Shown piece after piece: positions 44,840-53,814 of a stretch of DNA of 64,000 nt. Under the pieces are notes generated by a model. It was not told the DNA's origin and did no database searches. It worked only from the letters and a program-made list of their open reading frames with translations. The stretch is from Hungatella sp. UBA3048 (GTDB lineage: Bacteria; Bacillota; Clostridia; Lachnospirales; Lachnospiraceae): the NCBI GenBank assembly GCA_002367105.1, contig DFCS01000033.1:48848-112847 (forward strand). The letters are read 5' to 3'. The position numbers and the translations under genes are program-made. How positions within the stretch are numbered: the first letter of the stretch is position 1; each line of letters begins with the position of its first letter.

Positions 44840-45715
44840 ATGATGTTAATACAGGTAGTGATATCAGGGCTTGTAATCGGATGTGTGTACGGGCTTATTG
44901 CACTGGGATACAGTCTGATTTATAAAGCGTCCGGGCTTATGAGCTTTGCCCAGGGAGATATGCTGACTTTGGGAGCGTTTCTTGGTTATAGCTTTTATGG
45001 GATTTTTAAGCTTCCCTTTTTCATTTCTCTGGTATGTGTGGTAGTGTGTATGTTCTTTCTGGGCCTGTTTCTGGAAAAGGCCATTATTCGCACACTGCTT
45101 AAAAATCATGTTTTACCGGTTTATATTGTACTTGCAACCATCGCGATATCCTATATAATCCAAAATGCGGCGATGCTAATCTGGGGAACACAGACACTGT
45201 CATTTCCTCAGATTTTCCCGATTCCGCTGGTGGGTGTGCTTGGAGTTAAAGTGCAGCCGGAAGCACTTTTTTGTATCCTGATGAGTCTGGTCTGTATGAT
45301 GGCATTACATATATTTATGAAATATACCCGCTTTGGTACGGCGATGCGTGCGGCTGCCATGGATGCAACAGCAGCACGGGCCTGCGGAATCAATGTTTCC
45401 TTCAGTACAGGCGTTACCTGGGGGCTTTCAGCCGGTGTGGCGGCAACCGGCGGAATTTTACTGGGGCCAATTTACGGCGTTTATACCATGTTAGGAGCCA
45501 TCATTGGAAGAAAAGGATTTTCCAGTGCTGTAATCGGTGGATTTGGAAATATGTATGGCGCAATTGTGGGGGGTATTCTGCTTGGACTTGTGGAGACCTG
45601 TACTTCGGCGTACATCTCCTCTGCTTATAAGGATATCATATCCTATTCAGTGCTGCTTTTGTTCCTGTTTGTAAAGCCTACGGGTCTTTTCAATGAGCAG
45701 GCGCTGACAGACTAA
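44840..45715 (+). CDS. livH: Branched-chain-type ABC transporter permease LivH
   Basis: A 291-residue permease with about eight helices. The start of the protein reads ISGLVIGCVYGLIALGYSLI followed by FAQGDMLTLGAFL, the standard LivH N-terminus. The EAA-like loop is RAAAMDATAARACGIN. The start is set at 44840 because AGGAAGG (44827-44833) abuts the earlier ATG at 44834; 44843 is equally possible. Confidence 0.9.
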   Translation: MMLIQVVISGLVIGCVYGLIALGYSLIYKASGLMSFAQGDMLTLGAFLGYSFYGIFKLPFFISLVCVVVCMFFLGLFLEKAIIRTLLKNHVLPVYIVLATIAISYIIQNAAMLIWGTQTLSFPQIFPIPLVGVLGVKVQPEALFCILMSLVCMMALHIFMKYTRFGTAMRAAAMDATAARACGINVSFSTGVTWGLSAGVAATGGILLGPIYGVYTMLGAIIGRKGFSSAVIGGFGNMYGAIVGGILLGLVETCTSAYISSAYKDIISYSVLLLFLFVKPTGLFNEQALTD

Positions 45716-45732
45716 AGAAAGGGGAAATGGGA

Positions 45733-46677
45733 ATGAAATTAAAACAAGTTTCAAAAATTCTGATGGCAGTTTTGCTCCTGCTGGTTCCGCTGTTGTTTCG
45801 GAATTTTAATTATGGAATTTTAATCTGCGGATTTATTGGGATTTATATTATTGCAATTTCCGGGCTTGACCTGGTGTTTGGATACTGCGGGCAGATTTCA
45901 ATGGGACATGCTGCTTTTTTCGCTATTGGAGCTTACGGATCGGCGCTTCTCCACAAGTATCTGCATCTGCCGATTCTGTTTACCATGGTGATTGCAGCTG
46001 TGATTGCCACACTGATCGGTGCTTTGCTTGCATATCCGGCTTCTAAGCTGGTCTTTCACTTTCTTTCACTGGCGACGGTAGCATTCGGAGAGATTGTTTA
46101 CCAGTTGGTAGCCCAGTCACCGGGAGGCATCACAGGTAACTTTACCGGCTTCTATACCGATTCTATCAATTTAATGGGTTTTAAGATTAATACCAATACC
46201 AGATTTTATTACTTTGGGCTGGTAAGCGTATGTATCTTCTTACTGATGAAGCACCGGCTTGTGAAATCCAAGGAAGGACGTGCTTTTTTAGCCATTCGTG
46301 AAAACTCCCATGCTGCGGACGGAATGGGAATTGACGTGAAGCGGTACAAGATTATTGCCTTTGCTACCAGTGCTTTTTATACGGCCTTTGCCGGTTCCAT
46401 GTATGCACACTATGTACGTTTTATCAGCCCGGAGACATTTTCCAACAGACAGTCGGTTATGTTTTTAACGATGCTTCTTTTTGGCGGTACTGCTTCTTTA
46501 AGCGGACCGATTATGGGAGCTGCAGCCGTACTCCTATTGAATGAAGGACTCCGTTTTGCTGAGCGGTATCAGATGCTGATCTATGGATTTATGTTGTTAG
46601 TCGTTATTCTGCTGATGCCGGGCGGAATCTATGGCATCATTAAAAAACAGATTGATAAAAGAAGGGTGGTGAGCTGA
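45733..46677 (+). CDS. livM: Branched-chain-type ABC transporter permease LivM
   Basis: A 314-residue permease, partner of LivH. It has the LivM motifs SGLDLVFGYCGQISMGHAAF near residue 45 and AIRENSHAADGMGIDVKRYK (EAA loop). The start at 45733 gives proper spacing from AAAGGGG; the ATG at 45727 is too close to it. Confidence 0.9.
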   Translation: MKLKQVSKILMAVLLLLVPLLFRNFNYGILICGFIGIYIIAISGLDLVFGYCGQISMGHAAFFAIGAYGSALLHKYLHLPILFTMVIAAVIATLIGALLAYPASKLVFHFLSLATVAFGEIVYQLVAQSPGGITGNFTGFYTDSINLMGFKINTNTRFYYFGLVSVCIFLLMKHRLVKSKEGRAFLAIRENSHAADGMGIDVKRYKIIAFATSAFYTAFAGSMYAHYVRFISPETFSNRQSVMFLTMLLFGGTASLSGPIMGAAAVLLLNEGLRFAERYQMLIYGFMLLVVILLMPGGIYGIIKKQIDKRRVVS

Positions 46678-46678
46678 T

Positions 46679-47431
46679 ATGCTGACAGTAAAAGATGTTA
46701 CCTTGCGCTTTGGCGGGCTGACAGCCGTAAATAATGTGTCCCTTACGATTAAACAAGGCACGATCAATGGCCTGATTGGACCGAACGGAGCTGGAAAGAC
46801 GACCTTTTTTAACCTGATCAGCGGTGTCTATACACCCAATGAGGGAGAGATTGTATTTGATGGTGTGAAGCTCAACGGGAAAAAATGCTTTGAGATCAAT
46901 CACATCGGTATGTCCAGAACCTATCAGGTTATCAATTTATTCCGGAAGATGACAGTTGTGGAAAATGTAATGGTAGGGCTGCACCCCAAGATGAAATCAG
47001 GATATTTTTCCGCAATACTCGGCACAAAGAGTCAGAGGGAGGAAGAGAAGGAAGTGCTTTTGAAGGCATTGGACTGGCTGGATTTTGTAGGGCTTCGGGG
47101 CAATGCTTATGAGCTGTCCGGTTCTTTATCCTACGGGAAACAGCGTCTGTTGGAGATTGTCCGTGCTCTGGCCAGCAATCCTAAGCTCCTGCTCTTAGAT
47201 GAACCGGCAGCAGGAATGAACTCCAAGGAGAAAGAGGAGCTGTTTGATATTCTGCGTAAGATCCAGAATCTGGGCGTGACAATTTTAATGATTGAGCACG
47301 ATATGAAACTGATGATGGGAATTACGGATTATATATTTGTTCTTAACTACGGCAAGAAGCTGGCGGAGGGTACGCCTTTCCAGATACAGAATAATCCGGA
47401 AGTTATTGCAGCTTATTTAGGGGAGGATTAA
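46679..47431 (+). CDS. livG: Branched-chain-type ABC transporter ATPase LivG
   Basis: A 250-residue ABC ATPase with Walker A GPNGAGKTTFFNLI, signature LSYGKQRLLEIVRAL, Walker B LLLLDEPAAGMN and the H-loop IEHDM. The C-terminal GTPFQIQNNPEVIAAYLGED is characteristic of LivG. It begins one base after the livM stop. Confidence 0.92.
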   Translation: MLTVKDVTLRFGGLTAVNNVSLTIKQGTINGLIGPNGAGKTTFFNLISGVYTPNEGEIVFDGVKLNGKKCFEINHIGMSRTYQVINLFRKMTVVENVMVGLHPKMKSGYFSAILGTKSQREEEKEVLLKALDWLDFVGLRGNAYELSGSLSYGKQRLLEIVRALASNPKLLLLDEPAAGMNSKEKEELFDILRKIQNLGVTILMIEHDMKLMMGITDYIFVLNYGKKLAEGTPFQIQNNPEVIAAYLGED

Positions 47432-47434
47432 TCT

Positions 47435-48157
47435 ATGGCGCCATTGTTTGAAGTAAAGAATTTAAATTATTCATATGGGAATATCCATGTGGTAAAGGAT
47501 GTCAATCTCTATATTAATGAAGGTGAGATCGTAACCCTGATCGGAGCCAATGGAGCCGGAAAGACCACGACTCTGCGGACGATCTCCGGACTTACGGATG
47601 CAGCCGGAGTCAAAGGCGAAATTATTTTTAATGGTAAGAACATCCAGAAGATGCCCGGTAATAAGATTACTGCCCTGGGACTTTGTCAGGTTTTAGAGGG
47701 ACGCCACATCTTTTCAAAGCTGACTGTCCGGGAAAATCTGCTGGTTGGTGCATATACCCGTAAGGATATGGATCATGTAAAAAAAGAACTGGACGAGATT
47801 TATACATTGTTTCCCCGTCTGCGGGAAAGAATGGAGCAGTTGGGCGGAACTCTCAGCGGAGGAGAGCAGCAGATGCTTGCAATCGGAAGAGCGCTGCTTG
47901 GAAAACCGAAGCTGCTGCTCTTAGACGAACCTTCCCTTGGACTGGCTCCGTTGGTGATCAGAGAGATTTTTGAAGCGATTGTACGGATCCGTAATACCGG
48001 TATGACGATTCTGTTTGTAGAGCAGAACTCTAAGATTGCATTAGAGACTGCAGACCGTGGATATGTGGTTCAGAACGGCCAGATTGTTATGGAAGATACC
48101 TGTGAAAATCTTGCCAGTAATGAAGAAGTGAAAAAGGCGTATCTGGGAGAAGATTAG
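47435..48157 (+). CDS. livF: Branched-chain-type ABC transporter ATPase LivF
   Basis: A 240-residue ABC ATPase with Walker A GANGAGKTTTLRTI, signature LSGGEQQMLAIGRAL, Walker B LLLLDEPSLGLAP and FVEQN at the H-loop position. It is the second ATPase and last gene of the transporter operon. Confidence 0.92.
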   Translation: MAPLFEVKNLNYSYGNIHVVKDVNLYINEGEIVTLIGANGAGKTTTLRTISGLTDAAGVKGEIIFNGKNIQKMPGNKITALGLCQVLEGRHIFSKLTVRENLLVGAYTRKDMDHVKKELDEIYTLFPRLRERMEQLGGTLSGGEQQMLAIGRALLGKPKLLLLDEPSLGLAPLVIREIFEAIVRIRNTGMTILFVEQNSKIALETADRGYVVQNGQIVMEDTCENLASNEEVKKAYLGED

Positions 48158-48185
48158 ATTTCCGAAATTCATAAGGGTATTGTAC

Positions 48186-48214
48186 TTGACAAAACTTTAA
48201 AAAGACACTATCAT
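48186..48214 (+). promoter_or_regulatory. Promoter of valS
   Basis: TTGACA (48186-48191) and TATCAT (48209-48214) with 17-base spacing, at the head of the T-box leader. Confidence 0.8.
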
Positions 48215-48225
48215 TACAAGGTATA

Positions 48226-48285
48226 AGGAAATATCCTGTGGATATACCTGTATGCCCAAAAAGCATGGGCAGGAATAAGGAAAAG
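48226..48285 (+). repeat. Short repeat inside the valS leader
   Basis: One unit: GATATACCTGTATGCCC, loop AAAAAGCA, TGGGCAGGAATAAGGAAAAGG. It starts only about 5 bases after the predicted transcription start, so it forms the 5' end of the T-box RNA. No start codon follows it. Confidence 0.8.
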
Positions 48286-48289
48286 GTAG

Positions 48290-48531
48290 AGAAGAAGAGG
48301 AGTACGCTTATAACCCTGAAAGAGAAAACCGTTCACCGGCTGAAAGACGGTTAAGGTAGTGTATGCGGAAGGTAGCTTCTGAACCGGAAGGCTGAAATTT
48401 TGTAATTCAGTAAGCTTTCACGTGTGGCTGCGTTATAGGCTATATGAGATATGGCAGGCTCTGCCATATGAACAAAGGTGGTACCGCGTTGATTCGCCCT
48501 TTGCATCCCGACGATGCAGAGGGCTTTTTTT
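48290..48531 (+). promoter_or_regulatory. T-box riboswitch of valS
   Basis: The conserved T-box AAAGGTGGTACCGCG lies at 48474-48488 and can pair with the CCA end of uncharged tRNA to form the antiterminator. The competing terminator pairs GCCCTTTGCATC (48496-48507) with 48513-48524 and ends in seven T residues (48525-48531). Stem I occupies about 48295-48420, with an AGTA loop-E-like motif at 48300-48304. GTA triplets (48356 and 48361) are candidate valine specifiers. Expected to bind uncharged tRNA-Val. Confidence 0.9.
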
Positions 48532-48652
48532 GTATACTGGGAAATCCCTTTGGAATTTCCTGTTATACAAAGCGCTCCGCTTTGGAAGCGCAATTCCGCC
48601 CGAGGACATATTCTTATGTCCGGAATATATGGCGGTCAGCAGGAAGGAGAAC
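48532..48652 (+). other. Structured leader between T-box terminator and valS
   Basis: About 120 bases containing three further hairpins: TGTATA... / TATACA (48531-48570), GCGCT / AGCGC (about 48571-48593) and GGACATA / TATGTCC (about 48604-48618). The valS ribosome site AGGAAGGAG follows. T-box genes usually need no such segment. Confidence 0.5.
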
Positions 48653-51295
48653 ATGATGAAAGAATTGGAGAAGACCTATAATCCGGCAGGGATTGAAGGC
48701 AAGCTTTATGAGAAATGGCTGGATAAGAAGTATTTCCATGCAGTACCAAACAAGGATAAAAAGCCTTTTACCATTGTGATGCCGCCTCCTAATATTACAG
48801 GACAGCTTCACATGGGGCATGCCCTTGACAACACCATGCAGGATATATTAATCCGCTTTAAGAGGATGCAGGGCTACGAGGCCCTGTGGCAGCCAGGTAC
48901 AGACCATGCGGCCATTGCAACGGAAGTAAAGGTCATTGAAAGCTTAAAGATGCAGGGGATTGACAAAGAGGAACTGGGCAGGGAAGGCTTCCTGGAAAAA
49001 TGCTGGGACTGGAAAAAAGATTATGGCAGCAGGATCATCAACCAGCTTCATAAGCTGGGATCCTCTGCCGACTGGGACAGAGAGCGTTTTACCATGGATG
49101 AAGGCTGTTCAGCAGCTGTTCAGGATGTTTTTATCAAGCTCTATGAAAAAGGTTATATTTATAAAGGTTCCCGTATCGTAAACTGGTGTCCGGTTTGCCA
49201 GACTTCCATTTCTGATGCGGAAGTGATGCATGAGGACCAGAATGGCTTCTTCTGGCATATCAATTATCCTATTGCAGGAGAAGAAGGCAGGTTTGTGGAG
49301 ATTGCAACCACCAGGCCGGAAACCCTTCTTGGAGATACTGCGGTGGCAGTTAATCCGGAAGATGAACGTTATCAGGATCTTATCGGAAAGATGTTAGAGC
49401 TTCCGCTTACAGGCAGGGAGATACCGGTGGTAGCAGATTCCTATGTAGATAAGGAATTCGGTACCGGCTGTGTGAAGATCACCCCGGCCCACGACCCCAA
49501 TGACTTTGAGGTAGGAAAGAGGCATAGCCTGCCAGAAATAAACGTCATGAATGACGATGCTACCATCAACCTTCCCGGCAGCAAATATCATGGCATGGAA
49601 CGTTATGAGGCCAGAAAAGCCATTGTGAAGGACCTTGAGGAGCTGGGTCTTTTGGTAAAGGTGGCGCCCCATTCCCATGCGGTAGGAATCCATGACCGCT
49701 GTAAGACCACCGTAGAGCCGATGGTAAAGCAGCAGTGGTTTGTCAAGATGGAAGAGATGGCAAAGCCGGCAATTGAGGCTTTAAAAACAGGAGAACTGAA
49801 ATTCGTTCCGGATAGATTTGATAAGACATATCTCCACTGGCTTGAAAATATCCGTGACTGGTGTATTTCCAGGCAGCTTTGGTGGGGACATCGCATTCCG
49901 GCATATTATTGTGAACAGTGCGGAGAGATCATTGTATCGAAAGAAATTCCAACCGTATGCCCCAAATGCGGAGGAGTCCATCTGACTCAGGATGAGGATA
50001 CCCTTGACACCTGGTTTTCCTCTGCTCTCTGGCCTTTCTCCACCTTGGGCTGGCCGGAAAAAACAGAGGACTTAGAATACTTCTACCCAACGGATGTACT
50101 GGTTACAGGCTACGACATTATATTCTTCTGGGTAATCCGAATGGTATTTTCCGGAATCGAGCAGACCGGAAAGCTTCCTTTCCATACGGTGCTGATGCAC
50201 GGTCTGGTAAGGGATTCGGAAGGCCGCAAGATGAGCAAATCCTTAGGAAACGGAATCAATCCTCTGGAGGTTATTGAAAAGTACGGAGCCGATGCCCTGC
50301 GAATGACCCTGATCACCGGAAATGCGCCCGGCAATGACATGCGTTTCTACTGGGAGCGCGTGGAGGCAAGCAGAAACTTTGCCAATAAAGTTTGGAATGC
50401 TTCCCGTTTCATTATGATGAATACCCAGAAAGCACCGGAAGCAAAGGCAGAGCTTTCAGAACTTACCATTGCGGACAAATGGATCCTGTCCAAGGCGAAC
50501 ACCCTTGCAAAGGATGTAACGGAAAACCTGGATAAGTATGAGTTGGGAATCGCCCTTCAAAAGGTTTATGACTTTATCTGGGAAGAATTCTGTGACTGGT
50601 ATATCGAGATGGTGAAGCCAAGACTGTGGGATGATAAAGATCAGACAAAAGCGGCGGCCATCTGGACGCTGAAAACCGTGCTTATTAACTCTTTAAAGCT
50701 TCTTCATCCTTATATGCCGTTCCTTACCGAGGAAATCTTCTGTAATCTTCAGGACGAAGAGGAGTCCATTATGATTTCCAGCTGGCCGGAGTATAAGGAG
50801 GCATGGAACTTTGAAACTGAAGAGCATGCGGTTGAAACCATCAAGGAAGCTGTAAGAGGAATCAGGAATGTACGTACCTCCATGAATGTTCCGCCAAGTA
50901 AAAAGGCGAAGGTTTATGTTGTTTCTGAGAATCAGGAGATTCTTGATATCTTTGAACACAGCAAGGTATTTTTCGCTACTCTGGGTTATGCCGGTGAAGT
51001 ATATATACAGAAGGATAAGAAGGGCATAGCAGACGATGCGGTATCTGCGGTCATTCATCAGGCGGTTATCTATATGCCGTTTGCGGAACTGGTGGATATT
51101 GAAAAAGAAGTAGAGCGTTTAAAGAAGGAAGAAGAGCGCTTAGGCAAGGAGCTGGCCCGTGTAGAGGGCATGCTTAACAACGAAAAGTTCGTAAGCAAGG
51201 CTCCGGCAGCCAAGATTGAAGAGGAAAAGGCTAAGCTTGAGAAATATGCTCAGATGATGGATCAGGTAAAGGAGAGACTTTCTCAGCTCTCTTAA
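48653..51295 (+). CDS. valS: Valine--tRNA ligase
   Basis: An 880-residue class I tRNA synthetase. The HIGH motif appears as [15 protein letters not shown] near residue 45, the editing domain holds [17 protein letters not shown], and the KMSKS motif is [11 protein letters not shown] near residue 525. A zinc-like CEQCGE / CPKCGG pair follows the catalytic insert. The C-terminal coiled coil ([20 protein letters not shown]) is typical of ValRS. A second ATG at 48656 is equally plausible. Controlled by the T-box upstream. Confidence 0.96.
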   Translation: MMKELEKTYNPAGIEGKLYEKWLDKKYFHAVPNKDKKPFTIVMPPPNITGQLHMGHALDNTMQDILIRFKRMQGYEALWQPGTDHAAIATEVKVIESLKMQGIDKEELGREGFLEKCWDWKKDYGSRIINQLHKLGSSADWDRERFTMDEGCSAAVQDVFIKLYEKGYIYKGSRIVNWCPVCQTSISDAEVMHEDQNGFFWHINYPIAGEEGRFVEIATTRPETLLGDTAVAVNPEDERYQDLIGKMLELPLTGREIPVVADSYVDKEFGTGCVKITPAHDPNDFEVGKRHSLPEINVMNDDATINLPGSKYHGMERYEARKAIVKDLEELGLLVKVAPHSHAVGIHDRCKTTVEPMVKQQWFVKMEEMAKPAIEALKTGELKFVPDRFDKTYLHWLENIRDWCISRQLWWGHRIPAYYCEQCGEIIVSKEIPTVCPKCGGVHLTQDEDTLDTWFSSALWPFSTLGWPEKTEDLEYFYPTDVLVTGYDIIFFWVIRMVFSGIEQTGKLPFHTVLMHGLVRDSEGRKMSKSLGNGINPLEVIEKYGADALRMTLITGNAPGNDMRFYWERVEASRNFANKVWNASRFIMMNTQKAPEAKAELSELTIADKWILSKANTLAKDVTENLDKYELGIALQKVYDFIWEEFCDWYIEMVKPRLWDDKDQTKAAAIWTLKTVLINSLKLLHPYMPFLTEEIFCNLQDEEESIMISSWPEYKEAWNFETEEHAVETIKEAVRGIRNVRTSMNVPPSKKAKVYVVSENQEILDIFEHSKVFFATLGYAGEVYIQKDKKGIADDAVSAVIHQAVIYMPFAELVDIEKEVERLKKEEERLGKELARVEGMLNNEKFVSKAPAAKIEEEKAKLEKYAQMMDQVKERLSQLS

Positions 51296-51340
51296 TCCCC
51301 ATCTTGGAAAATCGACAATCTTAAATAGAATGTGAAAAAC

Positions 51341-51383
51341 AGTCGAACATGGCAGAAAATGCTGTGGCCGGCTGTTTTTTGTT
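51341..51383 (+). terminator. Terminator after valS
   Basis: AACAGTCG pairs with CGGCTGTT (one G-T pair) around a long loop, followed by TTTTTTG. The stretch 51384-51543 otherwise holds Spo0A-box-like TTTGTC (51425-51430) and a 9-codon frame with a good ribosome site (ATG 51446), judged not to be a gene. Confidence 0.65.
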
Positions 51384-51542
51384 GCGCAGCCAGGGGAGAA
51401 AGCGTCCTTTTTGATTTTTGTCCATTTGTCAGGAAGAGAGGAGGAATGGACAAAAGGGGAACGTGTGGTCTGTAAGAAACTGTCGGCAAATGCCGTGACA
51501 GGATGGAAAAAGGCGATAAAAAAATGGAATCATCCCCATGGT

Positions 51543-51576
51543 TTTGACAAATTCTGAATGGCTTACTGGCTATAAT
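51543..51576 (+). promoter_or_regulatory. spoIIG-type promoter with Spo0A-like box
   Basis: TTGACA (51544-51549) and TATAAT (51571-51576) are both full consensus but are 21 bases apart. In Bacillus subtilis the spoIIG promoter likewise has an overlong (22-bp) spacer and needs phosphorylated Spo0A. On the minus strand the -35 region reads TTTGTCAAA, matching the known 0A box (TTTGTCRAA). Confidence 0.72.
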
Positions 51577-51594
51577 GTTCGTACAGGGCGGGAG

Positions 51595-52431
51595 GTGAAA
51601 GCGGCGACGGAAATAAACCTGTATATTGATGTATTGTTCTTAACTAATTTTGCCATGGATTTCCTGGTATTATCCATTGTCAGGCGGGGGATGAAGTATC
51701 GTCTCATATGGTGGAGAATGATTCTTGGGGCTATTTTGGGGGCAGTTTGGGCTGTGTTTGCTGCCGCTTTTCCATTTTTACCCTTGTGGCTTGAGATGGT
51801 AATAACCTATCTGGCGGTGAGCACCCTGATGGTGATGACGGCTTTCGACGTAAAAAGACCAAAGGAAATAGGGAAAGCAGTATGTGCTCTTTATCTGGCT
51901 GCAGTTACAACGGCAGGCATAATGGATGCCCTATATCAGCATACGAAGGCCGGCTATTATATAGAACAGATTCTTAGTGGAAATGGTCAGAAAGCCATAC
52001 CCTTTTACCGGTTGATTTTTATTGCAGCGGGTACTTACTTCGGAATCCGCTGCTTTCTGCGGCAGATTACCGCCATGCTAAAGGGAAAGAACAATTTTTA
52101 TGAAGTTACCATGCATTACAGAGGAAAGAAAAAGGTAGTAACGGCTCTGCTTGATACAGGAAACAGACTGTATGAACCGGTGAGCCGTCGGGCCGTCCAT
52201 GTTGTGACTTATGAGGCTGTCCGGGAGCTTTGCGAAAGTGTATCGGAGGTCGTCTATATTCCCTACGGTAGTGTTGGGAAAAGTGACGGCATGCTGCCCG
52301 GAATCTTTTTGGATGAGATGGAGGTACGTCAAGGGGATGAAGTGAAGGTGATTGAAAGGCCTCTGGTGGCCGTAAGCAAAAAGACATTATCCGTAAATGG
52401 AGAATATCAGATGCTGCTGCATGAAGAGTGA
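51595..52431 (+). CDS. spoIIGA: Sigma-E processing peptidase
   Basis: A membrane-embedded aspartic protease that cleaves the pro-sequence of sigma-E in the mother cell. The N-terminal half has about five helices (IDVLFLTNFAMDFLVLSIV is the family opening). The C-terminal half has the catalytic DTGN in ALLDTGNRLYEPV and the family segment IPYGSVGKSDGMLPG. The start is unclear. The ATG at 51538 lies upstream of the -10, so it cannot be used from this promoter. GTG at 51595 sits inside the ribosome site GGGAGGTGA, and no ATG follows in frame before the conserved part. GTG is given as the best available choice. Confidence 0.88.
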   Translation: MKAATEINLYIDVLFLTNFAMDFLVLSIVRRGMKYRLIWWRMILGAILGAVWAVFAAAFPFLPLWLEMVITYLAVSTLMVMTAFDVKRPKEIGKAVCALYLAAVTTAGIMDALYQHTKAGYYIEQILSGNGQKAIPFYRLIFIAAGTYFGIRCFLRQITAMLKGKNNFYEVTMHYRGKKKVVTALLDTGNRLYEPVSRRAVHVVTYEAVRELCESVSEVVYIPYGSVGKSDGMLPGIFLDEMEVRQGDEVKVIERPLVAVSKKTLSVNGEYQMLLHEE

Positions 52432-52458
52432 GTGAACGAAGTAAAGGAGAGAGTATCT

Positions 52459-53199
52459 ATGATTATAAAAGTATCCGTACCAAACCGTTTCCAGTTTAAG
52501 GCGATTCCAACATTTAAAACATTGATGATGCCGTCGCAGGGGGAGGTTCATTACATAGGAGGAGCTGATATTCTTCCTCCGCCTCTGGACAATGAAAAAG
52601 AAGCACAGATTATTGCACTTCTTGGCAGTGATGATGATCAGAGAGCAAAATCAGAGTTAATTGAACATAATCTCCGTCTTGTTGTATACATAGCGAAGAA
52701 GTTTGATAATACCAGTGTTGGGGTGGAGGATTTGATTTCCATAGGTACCATTGGACTCATTAAGGCCATCAATACGTTTAATCCAAATAAAAACATTAAA
52801 TTAGCCACCTATGCCTCCCGCTGCATTGAAAATGAAATACTCATGTACCTGCGCCGGAATAACAAGACCAAGATGGAGGTTTCCATTGACGAGCCTTTGA
52901 ACGTGGATTGGGATGGGAACGAGCTTCTTTTATCAGATATTCTCGGGACCGAGGAGGACGTCATTTATAAGGATTTGGAAACCGAGGTGGAACGGAACCT
53001 TTTAAATACAGCCATCAGCCGTTTAAGCCCAAGGGAGAGAAAGATCGTGGAGCTGCGGTTTGGACTCACAGATGAGGAAGGAGAGGAAATGACCCAGAAA
53101 GAAGTTGCGGATTTACTGGGGATCTCCCAGTCCTATATATCCAGGCTGGAAAAGAAGATTATGAAGAGGTTAAAAAAAGAAATTGTGCGGTTTGAGTAA
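52459..53199 (+). CDS. sigE: RNA polymerase sporulation sigma factor sigma-E
   Basis: A 246-residue sigma-70 family factor, active in the mother cell after SpoIIGA removes an N-terminal pro-peptide (about 25-30 residues here). Region 2 contains [20 protein letters not shown] and [12 protein letters not shown]. Region 4 contains [15 protein letters not shown] and the helix-turn-helix [24 protein letters not shown] precedes the start at 52459; a GTG at 52432 in frame has no proper ribosome site. Confidence 0.94.
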   Translation: MIIKVSVPNRFQFKAIPTFKTLMMPSQGEVHYIGGADILPPPLDNEKEAQIIALLGSDDDQRAKSELIEHNLRLVVYIAKKFDNTSVGVEDLISIGTIGLIKAINTFNPNKNIKLATYASRCIENEILMYLRRNNKTKMEVSIDEPLNVDWDGNELLLSDILGTEEDVIYKDLETEVERNLLNTAISRLSPRERKIVELRFGLTDEEGEEMTQKEVADLLGISQSYISRLEKKIMKRLKKEIVRFE

Positions 53200-53211
53200 T
53201 TGTTATGGCTG

Positions 53212-53247
53212 AAAAAAGGGAAGACTTCAAAGAGTCTTTCCTTTTTT
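53212..53247 (+). terminator. Terminator after sigE
   Basis: A 15-bp near-perfect stem (53212-53226 with 53233-53247) ending in six T residues. Confidence 0.85.
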
Positions 53248-53256
53248 GGTTAATTA

Positions 53257-53283
53257 TGAAACTTTTTTGCGTTATAATACGTC
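53257..53283 (+). promoter_or_regulatory. Overlapping ECF and sigma-A-like promoter of sigV
   Basis: TGAAAC (53257-53262) and CGTC (53280-53283) with 17-base spacing match the pattern of ECF promoters such as SigW/SigV, implying autoregulation. A TATAAT (53273-53278) in the spacer may give basal expression. Confidence 0.6.
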
Positions 53284-53314
53284 TAATAGATAGAACCCCA
53301 GAGAGGAGGAAGAA

Positions 53315-53794
53315 ATGAAACAAAAGATTGAAGAAGAGGCAGAACGAATCCTTTTGAAAAATTATGAATCTTATTACCGGCTTGCGTACAGCTATGTGAA
53401 AAATGAACAGGATGCCCTGGATATCGTTCAGGAGAGTGCATACCGGGTAATTAAGGAATGCAGGAGGCTGAGAGAAGATACCTATTTGTCGACCTGGATT
53501 CACCGGATTGTCATAAATGCATCCATTGACTTTATCAGGAAGCAGAAAAAGGAAAGCGTAAGCTTTGATGAGGTGGAGATTCCGCATGAAGACAGCTATA
53601 AGGAAGATGATCCTCTGGAGCTTTTAAGTTCTTTAGAGGAAAAGGATCGTACAATCGTGATTTTAAAATATATGGAGGAATGGAAACTGGAAGAAATTGC
53701 AGAAATTCTGGAAATGAACGTGAGCACTGTCAAGGCCAGGCTCTACCGGGCGCTTAAAAAACTAAAGATTTTACTGGAACCGGAGGTTACTTAG
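53315..53794 (+). CDS. sigV: ECF sigma factor, SigV-like
   Basis: A 159-residue ECF sigma factor. Region 2 includes YRLAYSYVKNEQDALDIVQE and STWIHRIVINASIDFIRK; region 4 includes LKYMEEWKLEEIAEILEMN and STVKARLYRALKKLK. The following gene encodes an RsiV-like anti-sigma factor, which identifies the pair as SigV/RsiV, known in Bacillus and Clostridioides for lysozyme response. Ribosome site GAGAGGAGGAA. Confidence 0.88.
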   Translation: MKQKIEEEAERILLKNYESYYRLAYSYVKNEQDALDIVQESAYRVIKECRRLREDTYLSTWIHRIVINASIDFIRKQKKESVSFDEVEIPHEDSYKEDDPLELLSSLEEKDRTIVILKYMEEWKLEEIAEILEMNVSTVKARLYRALKKLKILLEPEVT

Positions 53795-53814
53795 GATAGA
53801 AAGGAGCAGTTATT

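Noticed and set aside
51446..51475. Nine-codon frame with a strong ribosome site upstream of spoIIGA
   Set aside because: It lies between the valS terminator and the spoIIG promoter, is very short and has no support as a gene.
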